DNA of 64,000 nt from Saccharicrinis sp963677245. GTDB taxonomy: Bacteria > Bacteroidota > Bacteroidia > Bacteroidales > Marinilabiliaceae. Each line of letters opens with the position of its first letter. The stretch's first letter is position 1. The stretch spans positions 1,674,001 to 1,738,000 of the forward strand of contig OY781921.1 of the NCBI GenBank assembly GCA_963677245.1. Reading direction: 5' to 3'. Below the pieces are notes generated by a model, which ran no database searches, was not told the DNA's origin, and was given only the letters and a program-made list of their open reading frames with translations. Both the position numbers and the translations under genes were made by a program. Below, piece by piece: positions 9,617-17,220 of this stretch.

Positions 9617-12600
9617 CTACTTCTTATACACTTTTACACTTTCTAATTTTGTTTGATCAACGGTTAGTTCCAGAAGGTACATTCCTTTTGAAAGATCTTT
9701 AAGCGACATGGTTATTTCTTCGGAAGCATTAAATTCATCTTGTACAATTACATCACCTGACAAACTTACTACCTGGATCTTAACTTTTTGATAGCTTTTA
9801 TCTAATTCAACATATATGACATCTTGCACCGGATTAGGATAAATTTTTACCTGCTTAGCTAAATGCTTATTAACAGCAGTGGCTTGAACCACACTTAATA
9901 CACCATTTTGTCTGCTCCACTCCAAACCTTCACCCGGTATAGCCGGAATAATTTCTTCAAAATCACCAGCATGAGATGTTCCGCTAAACAAGGTAAATGA
10001 ATCGCCAGCTTCTAAAACACCTGTAATATTTAAATTTAAGGTTCCGTTATAAGCTATTGCTCCTGATGATACAATTAAATCTGAACTTGATGCTGTAGCA
10101 TCAATATCTATATTCACCTGACTTCCTGAATACATGGTCAATCGACCTATTTGAAAAGTGGAAATATCACTATCTCCCGGCTCTAGTGTAGCACCATCCT
10201 TAACCAACACCGCTCCATATAAACGACCTGTTCCTGCCAGAGTTCCTCCTTCTACAGTGGTTGTTGCCCCTGAAGTATTTGTTCCGTTTACAATTAATTT
10301 TCCATCTGTAACTTTAGTTGTTCCTGAATAAGTATTGTATCCGGTTAATTTCCAATAACCAATTCCCTCTTTTATAATCGATGTAGTACCATTATAGGAA
10401 GCAGAAGAACATTCATTATTAATAACACCATGGAAAACCTCATCGGTTCCTGCTCCACCCACAATCCAGGTCATAGTTGCCGAATTATTTTTCTTATCGG
10501 CCCCAGCTAATTTGGTTGTTGAGGCACCTGATAATCCTCCCAATCGCATGGTACTGGCATTTTTCCAACAAACTATCTTTGTCTTACCCAAAGCATATAC
10601 ACGTGCATTAGGAATTCCTCCTGTATTATTTAAGATAAGTTGGCTTCCATCGGTAGTTGTACCCAAACCTCTTGGGTAAAAAGTACCGCTAAACAAAGAC
10701 CAATCTCCTTGTATATATTCCCTCACATAATAAATATCATAAATGAGTTCACCTTCACCTTTTACAGCTCCTTTTAAATAACAGGTTCTGTCCACCTGAA
10801 AAGAACTACGGGTTCCTGCCGACACTTCCATTTCAAAATTATAAGTTTCATAATTGGCCGACTCTCCACCTGATAATTTAAGGTGTCCTCCCTGTAAAAC
10901 TATATTACCAGAAGTACCCATTCCTGCAGTATTAGTTAATGCAGTCATTCCGTTTATTTCCAAAGTACCATCTTGAACAACAGTTTCTCCAATATATGGA
11001 TTAACATTGGTTAGTTTTAAAGCGCCTTCCCCAGATTTTATCAAACCACCTTGTCCACCAATACTTCCTGTCATAGTTACCGTGGCATAACCATCGTTCA
11101 CTGCAAATTCGGTATTACCATCCATGGCCACATTTCTATCGGTAGAAACCGTAGAACCTGTATAGTTAATTTTTCCACCTAGCCATACCCAGTTAAAATC
11201 ATAATTTTGAGAAGCCCCAATAGAACTAGCCTGACCTCCATTGGCTAAAGTACTGATCTCTAATTCTCCATTATGAATAACCGTTGCTCCGGTATATGTG
11301 TTTGACCCTAATAAAGTCAAAGTTCCATTCCCTGTTTTATTTACTGAGGTATTTCCTGTAATTGCACTACCATCAAGTGTATAATCATTTTCTGCATTTA
11401 CTACGATAGCTTCTGGCTGTACCGCTTCAGCAATGGTAATGGATTGATTACTTTCCATTTCTGAAAACAACACTTTCTGATTATCCGAAAACATAGTTGA
11501 AACATCTGCAGCTAACCAGTTGGAAGTGGCTTTATCCCAGGTACTGTTGACCGTTGCATCCCATTTTACATCTTCTTCAAAAGTTTCTAAATCCAATACT
11601 TCCACCGGAACTGGTTTTGTTTTACAAGTTAATTGATTTGAATATGCTGATTCAATGCTTGAATTAAAGGCTTTTACTCTAAAAACACCCACTTCCTCCG
11701 GTTCCAAATTAGTTACGGTATAGCTGAACTCATTTACACCTGTAGTACCAATCTGTGTAAAAACACCATCTACTTCTCTTTCTATGATATACCCTTCTTC
11801 CTGTTCTGTATAGTCATACCAGGTTAAAGTAAGAGTAGTTTGTGATGATGCTTCTAATCTTAAATTTAATGGCTTACGTAAATAGGCTTGCGTGAAACTA
11901 ACATCAATGCTATTGATATAATTTTCGATATTGGCATAACCATTTTCAGCTATTTCCATGGCATCTGAAGCCAATTCTGCATTTAAACCATTGGCACCTT
12001 CCCAGCTATCCGGAATACCATCATTATCTGAATCCGTTCTGGAATTACCTCCCCATAAATCCCAGGTTTCAGGAATACCAAAGGGTAATTCATCTTCAGA
12101 TGTGATAATTTTCCCTTCAATACCTAATGATTTTACTTCATTTACCAGGTAATAATCAACGTAATCGCGACAAGGTAACGAGGCTCCAACATCCGGAAGC
12201 AAAGAACCATAAACCTCTACTGCTTCAATGGTTGGTAATACTGGATAATCATAACGCGTATCCTGAAAATCAGGCCCACCGGAATAATCGCTAAAAGGAA
12301 CTTCTGCTCCATTCATAACGCCATCTTTACTACCATCATACCAGTTGTCATCGGCGTAAATATGATAATTAGCATTGGCTCCACTTAAAGGTACATCGCC
12401 ATCATTTGGCCCTTTTATAAAATAATTACTGACACAATTGGCATAGGAGTGCCCTTCTGAACCACCTCCCATAATATATGCTGCACTGCGCCAGTTATAC
12501 ACCAAGTTATTTACAAACTGGTTAACTCCTTTTATCTTATTATTTCGGGTATCATTATCCACATACAAATTTCGATAAAGAGTAACTCCTCCATTGGTTT

Positions 12601-13183
12601 GAATAAGGCCGCCAGCTGAGTGACTCATTAATCCTTGCGCTACAATACAGTTCTGAATGGTAATATTCGTAGGCTCTGTTCCTTTTCCATCCCAGTTGAT
12701 AGAGAATGTTTCATCGCGTCCCCAACTGACCGAACAATGGTCGAAAATCATATTGGCTCCATTGGCAATACCAACAGCATCCTTACCACTATCGCCATAC
12801 TTCTCTCCCATTCGAAACTTCATATAGCGACAAATGGTATTGTTGGCTCCAGAAAAAGAAACACGGTTACCATACACGGTAATTCCCTCACCCGGTGCGG
12901 TTTGTCCGGCAATATATAAGTTTGAAGAGATTAAAAGCGTAGAATTAATTTTGATAACACCTCCCACATCAAATACAATAATGCGATTGCTTTGGCTTAC
13001 CGCATCACGAAAAGAACCTGTTCCTGAATCATTTAAATTGGTAACATGGTAAACTGTGCCACTCCTACCTCCTGCGGCATATTTCCCAAATCCTTCTGCA
13101 GTAGGAAAGGCAAGTTGTTGTGCATTTAAAATCGATGCAAAGCAAAGCAATTGCACCAATACAATTAATGTAGATTTTTTCAT
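9617..13183 (-). CDS. Secreted PL1 pectate lyase with FN3, autotransporter-type repeats and T9SS sorting domain
   Basis: A 1188-residue multidomain exoenzyme that should cleave polygalacturonate by beta-elimination outside the cell. A signal peptide (residues 1-21, ends LNAQQ) precedes a parallel beta-helix of the PL1 type at about 22-380 (FDVGGVIKI, GNRVSFSGANNTICRYMKFR, NMIFDHCSVSWGRDE). A calcium-loop-like DSDNDGIPDSWE follows near 385, then a fibronectin III-like domain at about 440-525. At about 600-1020 are several autotransporter-associated beta-strand repeats (GNGTLTLLGSNTYTGATVIHNG and related), and at about 1115-1188 a T9SS type A sorting domain beginning KIYPNPVQD. The lyase domain alone would be about 400 residues, so two thirds of the protein is non-catalytic, probably for surface display or substrate contact. 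Confidence 0.92.
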   Translation of the reverse strand: MKKSTLIVLVQLLCFASILNAQQLAFPTAEGFGKYAAGGRSGTVYHVTNLNDSGTGSFRDAVSQSNRIIVFDVGGVIKINSTLLISSNLYIAGQTAPGEGITVYGNRVSFSGANNTICRYMKFRMGEKYGDSGKDAVGIANGANMIFDHCSVSWGRDETFSINWDGKGTEPTNITIQNCIVAQGLMSHSAGGLIQTNGGVTLYRNLYVDNDTRNNKIKGVNQFVNNLVYNWRSAAYIMGGGSEGHSYANCVSNYFIKGPNDGDVPLSGANANYHIYADDNWYDGSKDGVMNGAEVPFSDYSGGPDFQDTRYDYPVLPTIEAVEVYGSLLPDVGASLPCRDYVDYYLVNEVKSLGIEGKIITSEDELPFGIPETWDLWGGNSRTDSDNDGIPDSWEGANGLNAELASDAMEIAENGYANIENYINSIDVSFTQAYLRKPLNLRLEASSQTTLTLTWYDYTEQEEGYIIEREVDGVFTQIGTTGVNEFSYTVTNLEPEEVGVFRVKAFNSSIESAYSNQLTCKTKPVPVEVLDLETFEEDVKWDATVNSTWDKATSNWLAADVSTMFSDNQKVLFSEMESNQSITIAEAVQPEAIVVNAENDYTLDGSAITGNTSVNKTGNGTLTLLGSNTYTGATVIHNGELEISTLANGGQASSIGASQNYDFNWVWLGGKINYTGSTVSTDRNVAMDGNTEFAVNDGYATVTMTGSIGGQGGLIKSGEGALKLTNVNPYIGETVVQDGTLEINGMTALTNTAGMGTSGNIVLQGGHLKLSGGESANYETYNFEMEVSAGTRSSFQVDRTCYLKGAVKGEGELIYDIYYVREYIQGDWSLFSGTFYPRGLGTTTDGSQLILNNTGGIPNARVYALGKTKIVCWKNASTMRLGGLSGASTTKLAGADKKNNSATMTWIVGGAGTDEVFHGVINNECSSASYNGTTSIIKEGIGYWKLTGYNTYSGTTKVTDGKLIVNGTNTSGATTTVEGGTLAGTGRLYGAVLVKDGATLEPGDSDISTFQIGRLTMYSGSQVNIDIDATASSSDLIVSSGAIAYNGTLNLNITGVLEAGDSFTLFSGTSHAGDFEEIIPAIPGEGLEWSRQNGVLSVVQATAVNKHLAKQVKIYPNPVQDVIYVELDKSYQKVKIQVVSLSGDVIVQDEFNASEEITMSLKDLSKGMYLLELTVDQTKLESVKVYKK

Positions 13184-13634
13184 ATAGATTTTCTTCTTTC
13201 AATTGTTATATTGAACTAGCCTTTACTCCGAACATTTTCGTGGCTCATTTCTCCATAACAAACTAGATTTTCTGATTTAACTGCTTCGGAAGAAGCACAA
13301 GCTTGTTAAAGATGATAATTTAAATTCGCTGTGAATGGTACGAAATCGTTTTATTTAATACGCATGTACATTATTCCATTGAATACTACATTTTTCCATC
13401 TGGATAAGAGCTAATTCAAGATGTATTCAGCAGACCTCTGCCTGTTTGGATAGCTTAACTATTGATAATATATGTATATTCGCTTGAAGATTTAATTGAT
13501 AGATAAAGAACGATAAATGCCATTGGGTTTATCGTGATGTTGTCGCGCAATTAAAATCAAACCTCTCTTTGTAGTTTATTGGCAATAATTAAGAAGTTGC
13601 ATTCTAGAGGTTAAAAAATATAATCATTAAAGAA
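13184..13634. other. Intergenic region with two inverted repeats
   Basis: This 451-bp spacer divides the divergent lyase gene and the first island gene. It holds two inverted repeats: ACGATAAA/TTTATCGT (13510-13535, 10-base loop) and AACCTCT/AGAGGTT (13560-13612, 39-base loop). Neither is followed by a T-run. No full TAnnTTTG element was found for either gene, and no reading frame looks real. Confidence 0.45.
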
Positions 13635-14465
13635 ATGAAGAAAAAACATATACTTATTGTTCTCATCTGTTTTAACGCAGTTTGCTACTCTCAAGATAAT
13701 GTTCCTTCAGAGTTTTCTGCAAAGATGGTAACACGAAAGGAATTTAAAAAGATTCAAAGAATATATGGGGAACTTTTGGACAATGTTGGTTTATATACAA
13801 TCCTAGGAGATTTTAAACCTGCAAGTTATATGTTTTTAAATAGTTATACCAAATATGAGTCTATAACAAAACGTAACGACAAAAGAGTTACGAAAAAAAC
13901 TAATGAACTCAGGAGTATATTGGAAAAAATGACCAATAAAGAATTGCACTTTACATTGTATAATCCACAACAAGCTTATACGGTTAAGGGAGAAGATACC
14001 ACAAGATTTTGGAGAATACCACCCGTATTAGTCATGAATAAGAGTTTAGTTAGAAAGGTTATAAAAGAAGACAAGGACTTTTTTAATAGTATTAGTATTA
14101 GCGAAAATAGCAATATGGATTCTATTGCAAAAAATGTATTTATTGACCGAACATGTGACTATAAATTAAATGTAAGGGCACAAGGTTTGCTTTTTGGTTA
14201 TCCAAAATATGCTATAGAGTTTTTTGTTAATACTGATTATCAAATAGGAGCTATAAAAGATAGAAAACCTGTTAAAATACCAGTCTATGATAAAAATTCA
14301 TCTTTCATTTATGTAATTCCAATACAACAACAATTATCTAATGAGGATTCATTATTGATTAATAACGCTTCTAAGTTTTTGAAAAAGTACAAAGGTATTA
14401 GAAAGAAATATATTAATTTTTTCAAATATAAACCTTATAAGTTATATACAGAGTGGAGCAATTAA
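13635..14465 (+). CDS. Exported protein of unknown function
   Basis: A 276-residue protein that I do not recognise. The first 19 residues (MKKKHILIVLICFNAVCYS) form a signal peptide ending before QDN, so it should leave the cytoplasm. The mature part is lysine- and tyrosine-rich with no catalytic motif that I can name; GLLFGYPKYAIEFFVNTDYQIGAIKDRKPV (about 190-220) looks like a beta-rich core. Its AT-rich coding and its place between two pectinolytic enzymes, beside a structured spacer and a degraded toxin-antitoxin pair, suggest accessory DNA. The next gene is also an exported unknown; both contain a YQIG[AV]I motif (TDYQIGAIKD here, TNYQIGVIDV there), which may show a distant relation. Confidence 0.75.
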   Translation: MKKKHILIVLICFNAVCYSQDNVPSEFSAKMVTRKEFKKIQRIYGELLDNVGLYTILGDFKPASYMFLNSYTKYESITKRNDKRVTKKTNELRSILEKMTNKELHFTLYNPQQAYTVKGEDTTRFWRIPPVLVMNKSLVRKVIKEDKDFFNSISISENSNMDSIAKNVFIDRTCDYKLNVRAQGLLFGYPKYAIEFFVNTDYQIGAIKDRKPVKIPVYDKNSSFIYVIPIQQQLSNEDSLLINNASKFLKKYKGIRKKYINFFKYKPYKLYTEWSN

Positions 14466-14570
14466 TGTTAATTAAAAAATTACATATATAATACGAATGC
14501 AACAAACAATAGATTCTAAATAATTGAGAAACAATATTAAAAGCCCATAAGAATAGCTAATACGCAATAT

Positions 14571-14612
14571 GCCTGCCGCAGGCTCAACAAAGGCACACTG
14601 TGCATAGCCTTT
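14571..14612. repeat. Structured intergenic element (two adjacent hairpins)
   Basis: GCCTGC-C-GCAGGC (14571-14583) is followed directly by AAAGGC/GCCTTT (14589-14612), which itself encloses GCACA-C-TGTGC. The patch is much more GC-rich than its surroundings. It lies in the spacer between the two unknown exported genes and has no T-run, so it is unlikely to be a normal terminator. It may be a dispersed repeat or the border of a mobile cassette. Confidence 0.4.
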
Positions 14613-14656
14613 CCGCTGTGAAAAATTGTAAAGAAACTTCCTACATAAAAATAAAC

Positions 14657-15898
14657 ATGAGAAAATTTACATTATTCATTTTAGTAGCATCTTTTTTTGG
14701 GTGCAAACAACCTGAGAAAAATATCATCCAGTTTTCATCGCAATTGGATACTTTAATAATTAAAACAGTAAAACAAAAAGGAACTAGATCATTTACGTTA
14801 GGAGCTAGTTCTGCATCATTTAGAGATACAAATGAATGGAAAAATCTTAATTGGTTTGATGGCTATCCAGATTACAAAATAATTTATCCTGATAATATTG
14901 AAGATTTAAAACTGGGATTTCAATATATAATGTTTGATTCATTAAGATTTTTTGATAAAAAGACTAAGAAAACTTTATGGCAGAAAACTCCATCTCTTGC
15001 TGACCGACAAATTATAAAAATCACAGGCATTATGGATAATAAAGAAATTTTTATTGTTGACAGCAACCACAATAAAGATTTGAGAGATGATTCAATTAGA
15101 ACATTTGGAGAATTTGATTGGACATATAACAACAACTTGATTTTATGTAATTATTCTATTGACTTGGGAACAAATGTATTTAAGGATTCTAGTTGGTTTC
15201 AGATAGGATTAAGTAATAATGAGTTATTAGAATCTACAGCACAACATTTATTTACAGATTTTTATATTGATAACACAAATTATCAAATAGGAGTGATTGA
15301 TGTAAACTCTACTACCTTTGATTTTTATGAACCTGTTTTATATACTCTTATGGACAATGGAGTAAATAAAGACACAATTTTAATGCATGATATAGTAAAT
15401 TACGGAGAGTATATAAAACTTGGAAAAAACTATTATAAATTTCATGATTTATATAACGGATGTGGAACAATTGTACTTACTAAGGAAAATCGGTTCGATA
15501 CTATAATTGGCACTCAAATTGGGATGCTTGCTCCAAATTTTAAATGCACTACAATTCATAATGATACTATAAATAGTGATAATTTGGATTGGCATAAATC
15601 ATTATTAATTGCAAATTTTTCAGGATGTACTGGTCGTTCATATGATAAGTTCAAGGAGCTAAATATCTTACTTGGTGATACAATAAATATTATCGGGCTT
15701 GAGTCAGGAATAAATATAGATATAGGTGGAATATTAATAGATGTTGAGATTGACTACAATAAAGAGATTTATAAAAAATATAGAGATGCTTATAGTAGTT
15801 ATGATTGTTACCTAATTGATCCGAGTAAAAGGATAATTGACAAATTCGACATTTTTGATTGGGAAGTTTATTTAAGTGATTTTCTACCCAAAGAATAA
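14657..15898 (+). CDS. Lipoprotein with C-terminal thioredoxin-like domain, function unknown
   Basis: I take the start at 14657 and not the in-frame ATG at 14600, because the sequence from 14657 gives a clean lipoprotein signal (MRKFTLFILVASFFGC, Cys16) while the longer form buries it behind 19 polar residues. The protein is 413 residues. The N-terminal 280 residues are unrecognised and beta-rich. From about residue 285 the pattern IGTQIGMLAPNFKC, then LLIANFSGCTGRS and IGLESG, resembles an AhpC/TlpA-type thioredoxin fold. Only one Cys stands at the active-site position (SGCTGR in place of CxxC), so disulphide reductase activity is doubtful. It is one of two exported unknowns in the accessory island. 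Confidence 0.7.
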   Translation: MRKFTLFILVASFFGCKQPEKNIIQFSSQLDTLIIKTVKQKGTRSFTLGASSASFRDTNEWKNLNWFDGYPDYKIIYPDNIEDLKLGFQYIMFDSLRFFDKKTKKTLWQKTPSLADRQIIKITGIMDNKEIFIVDSNHNKDLRDDSIRTFGEFDWTYNNNLILCNYSIDLGTNVFKDSSWFQIGLSNNELLESTAQHLFTDFYIDNTNYQIGVIDVNSTTFDFYEPVLYTLMDNGVNKDTILMHDIVNYGEYIKLGKNYYKFHDLYNGCGTIVLTKENRFDTIIGTQIGMLAPNFKCTTIHNDTINSDNLDWHKSLLIANFSGCTGRSYDKFKELNILLGDTINIIGLESGINIDIGGILIDVEIDYNKEIYKKYRDAYSSYDCYLIDPSKRIIDKFDIFDWEVYLSDFLPKE

Positions 15899-15935
15899 GT
15901 TAAAAATGAAATTGTGAATAAACAACTTATAAAAA

Positions 15936-16057
15936 CAATGTGCATAATACATAAGGGCTTCAGAAGTTTTCGAGCGGTATCACCTACATCAATTTTGGGT
16001 GGTAACTTGATAGGTTTGAAGCCCGCAATCCTTTACGATGCAATACACTCAACATTG
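15936..16057. repeat. Long imperfect palindrome (attC-like architecture, unproven)
   Basis: Nested inverted repeats span 122 bp: CAATGTGCAT at 15936 against ATGCAATACACTCAACATTG ending at 16057 (imperfect), GGGCTTCA (15955-15962) against TGAAGCCC (16017-16024, perfect), and an inner CACC/GGTG stem (15981-16001). It lies between the lipoprotein and parD. Folded arms with unpaired extra bases recall integron attC sites, but I do not see convincing core RYYYAAC/GTTRRRY boxes and no integrase gene is present. A dispersed chromosomal repeat or a regulatory RNA are other options. Confidence 0.4.
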
Positions 16058-16101
16058 GATGTAATTTATAAAAAGTGCATAGATTGAGATTACCTTAAAA
16101 T

Positions 16102-16132
16102 TGCAATAAATACCAATAATTGGTATGTTTGA
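16102..16132 (+). promoter_or_regulatory. parD promoter with overlapping palindromic operator
   Basis: A TTG (16102-16104) and a TATGTTTG (16125-16132) are spaced by 20 bases, a full match to the Bacteroidota TTG-N19-21-TAnnTTTG promoter. A perfect 17-bp palindrome, ATACCAATAATTGGTAT (16111-16127), covers the spacer and the first bases of the -7 element. ParD is a ribbon-helix-helix repressor, so this palindrome is very probably its autoregulatory operator. The parD start lies 15 bp downstream of the -7 element. Confidence 0.75.
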
Positions 16133-16147
16133 CAAAAAGGGGGAATT

Positions 16148-16399
16148 ATGAATAAAAATACATCAATAACATTAGGTAATCATTTTGACTCTTTTGTACA
16201 AAGTTGTATATCAAGTGGAAGGTATAAAAATATTAGCGAGGTAGTGCGAGCCGGACTACGTTTGCTTGAAGAAGAAGAGAATAAGTTAATTGCGTTGAGA
16301 CAAGCTATCCAGGAAGGAATGGAAAGTGGGATTGCTTATGATTTTGACGCAAAAGCTCATTTAGAATCTTTAAAAGCAAAAAGAAAGAATAATGGCTAA
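16148..16399 (+). CDS. parD: ParD-type antitoxin (ribbon-helix-helix)
   Basis: An 83-residue antitoxin. The N-terminal ribbon-helix-helix (TSITLGNHFDSFVQSCISSGRYKNISEVVRAGLRLLEEEE, about 4-44) binds DNA as a dimer. The charged C-terminal half (LRQAIQEGMESGIAYDFDAKAHLESLKAKRK) is the flexible part that normally wraps the ParE toxin. Length and sequence are typical for ParD. The stop codon overlaps the ATG of the next frame (ATGGCTAA), as in intact parDE operons, but the toxin gene is broken after 12 codons. The antitoxin is therefore an orphan, possibly kept as a transcriptional regulator or as an anti-toxin against ParE proteins encoded elsewhere. Confidence 0.9.
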   Translation: MNKNTSITLGNHFDSFVQSCISSGRYKNISEVVRAGLRLLEEEENKLIALRQAIQEGMESGIAYDFDAKAHLESLKAKRKNNG

Positions 16400-16430
16400 A
16401 TTTTATTTAACAAATAAAGCAGTTATTTGA
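16392..16430 (+). pseudogene. parE toxin remnant (first 12 codons)
   Basis: An ATG that overlaps the parD stop opens a frame reading MAKFYLTNKAVI and then TGA. This matches the usual beginning of ParE/RelE-type toxins, in which the next residues would be an acidic-rich helix (D-L-x-x-I-W). Everything after Ile12 is missing, and the 21-bp repeat array starts within about 23 bases. The break looks like a deletion or replacement whose left junction lies near 16428-16432. Confidence 0.7.
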
Positions 16431-16452
16431 ACACCCTCTTTATCTCTCCTTA

Positions 16453-16959
16453 TTAGGTATAAAATCATCACCATTAGGTGTTTTTCAGGGTGAAATAGGT
16501 ATATTTTCACTGGTAAAAGGTTATTTGTTACTTATTTTAGGTATACACTCACCGTCTTTAGGTATTTCCTTACGGGTAAAAGGTCTTTTTCCTACATAAA
16601 TAGGTGTTTTTCTTCTCCTATTAGGTCTATTTTTTCTTCATTTAGGTGTTTTTACCCAATAAACAGGTGTTTTTTTGATGCATTTAGCCTTTTTCCTAGA
16701 AATTTTAGGTGTTTCTTTGCTCCTTTTAGCTTTTTAATTCCCATTTTTAGGTATTTTGCTAGCAAGCGACAGGCCTTTTTTAAGGGTATTAAGGTGTTTT
16801 CTTTGTCCTATTAGGTATAAATTCACTGGATTTAGGTGTTTTTTTACATATCAATAGCTTTTTTGTTACTTGATTAAGGTATTTTTTCACCCATATTAGC
16901 TTTTTGATTTCCCTTAAAAGGTGTTTTTCTGTTAACTAAAAGGCCTTTAATTTGTGCAG
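16453..16959. repeat. Degenerate 21-bp-period tandem array, 24 units
   Basis: Twenty-four consecutive units each carry AG at positions 3-4, followed by G (20 units) or C (4 units). The consensus is about TTAGGTGTTTTT plus 9 variable bases. Unit starts run 16453, 16474, 16495 and so on at exactly 21 bp; only three units (starting 16747, 16832 and 16917) are 22 bp. Conservation lies in the AGGT and the T-run, while the last nine bases are nearly free. On the plus strand 21 bp gives a heptad (L-G-V-F-x-x-x), but stops occur in units 7, 10 and 14 and the 22-bp units shift frame, so it is not a gene. Twenty-one bp is two helical turns, so the T-runs lie on one face of the DNA. Confidence 0.85.
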
Positions 16960-17092
16960 ACAGCCAATTTCCTTCACTCAATAGGGTTTGCTCCTCTGCA
17001 CATACGTGTTTTTCCAATGGCTCAAGCTCCAATATTATATACCCTGGGAAATTGCTTTTAACTTTATTAAGCTATTTTATTGCTTTCACACA

Positions 17093-17139
17093 CCCTTTAA
17101 TTCCCTAAAGGGAGCAGCGCGAAAGGACTCCTTTAGGAG
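17093..17139. repeat. Paired hairpin element downstream of the 21-bp array
   Basis: The stretch 16960-17220 has no gene that I believe. It holds CCCTTTA/TAAAGGG (17093-17112, six-base loop) and then CTCCTTTAGGAG (17128-17139). The phrase with the two CCTnnnAGG-type hairpins and GAGCAGCGCGAAAGGA between them is more GC-rich than its flanks and looks like a dispersed repeat. It lies about 80 bp beyond the GH28 stop on the minus strand but lacks a T-run. Confidence 0.4.
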
Positions 17140-17220
17140 ATTTAGAGGTGAGCGAGGGCAATTGTTTCTTAAAAGCGAACTCCCTGAGTACATACTATCT
17201 TCATTGCTCTAAGCCAATTG

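Noticed and set aside
14600..14656. 19-residue extension of the thioredoxin-like lipoprotein
   Set aside because: It would bury the lipoprotein signal that starts at 14657 and would translate part of the structured spacer.
15936..16057. Definite integron attC site
   Set aside because: No convincing core boxes and no integrase gene in the window; kept only as a structured element.
16453..16959. CRISPR array
   Set aside because: The period is only 21 bp, the conserved part is about 4-12 bases, there are no spacers of normal length and no cas genes.
16453..16959. Coding heptad-repeat gene
   Set aside because: In-frame stops in units 7, 10 and 14 and three 22-bp units break any frame; conservation is at the DNA level.
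16988..17212. 74-residue plus-strand open frame after the array
   Set aside because: Its C-terminal half is only a translation of the paired-hairpin repeat, and the N-terminal half has no plausible protein pattern.
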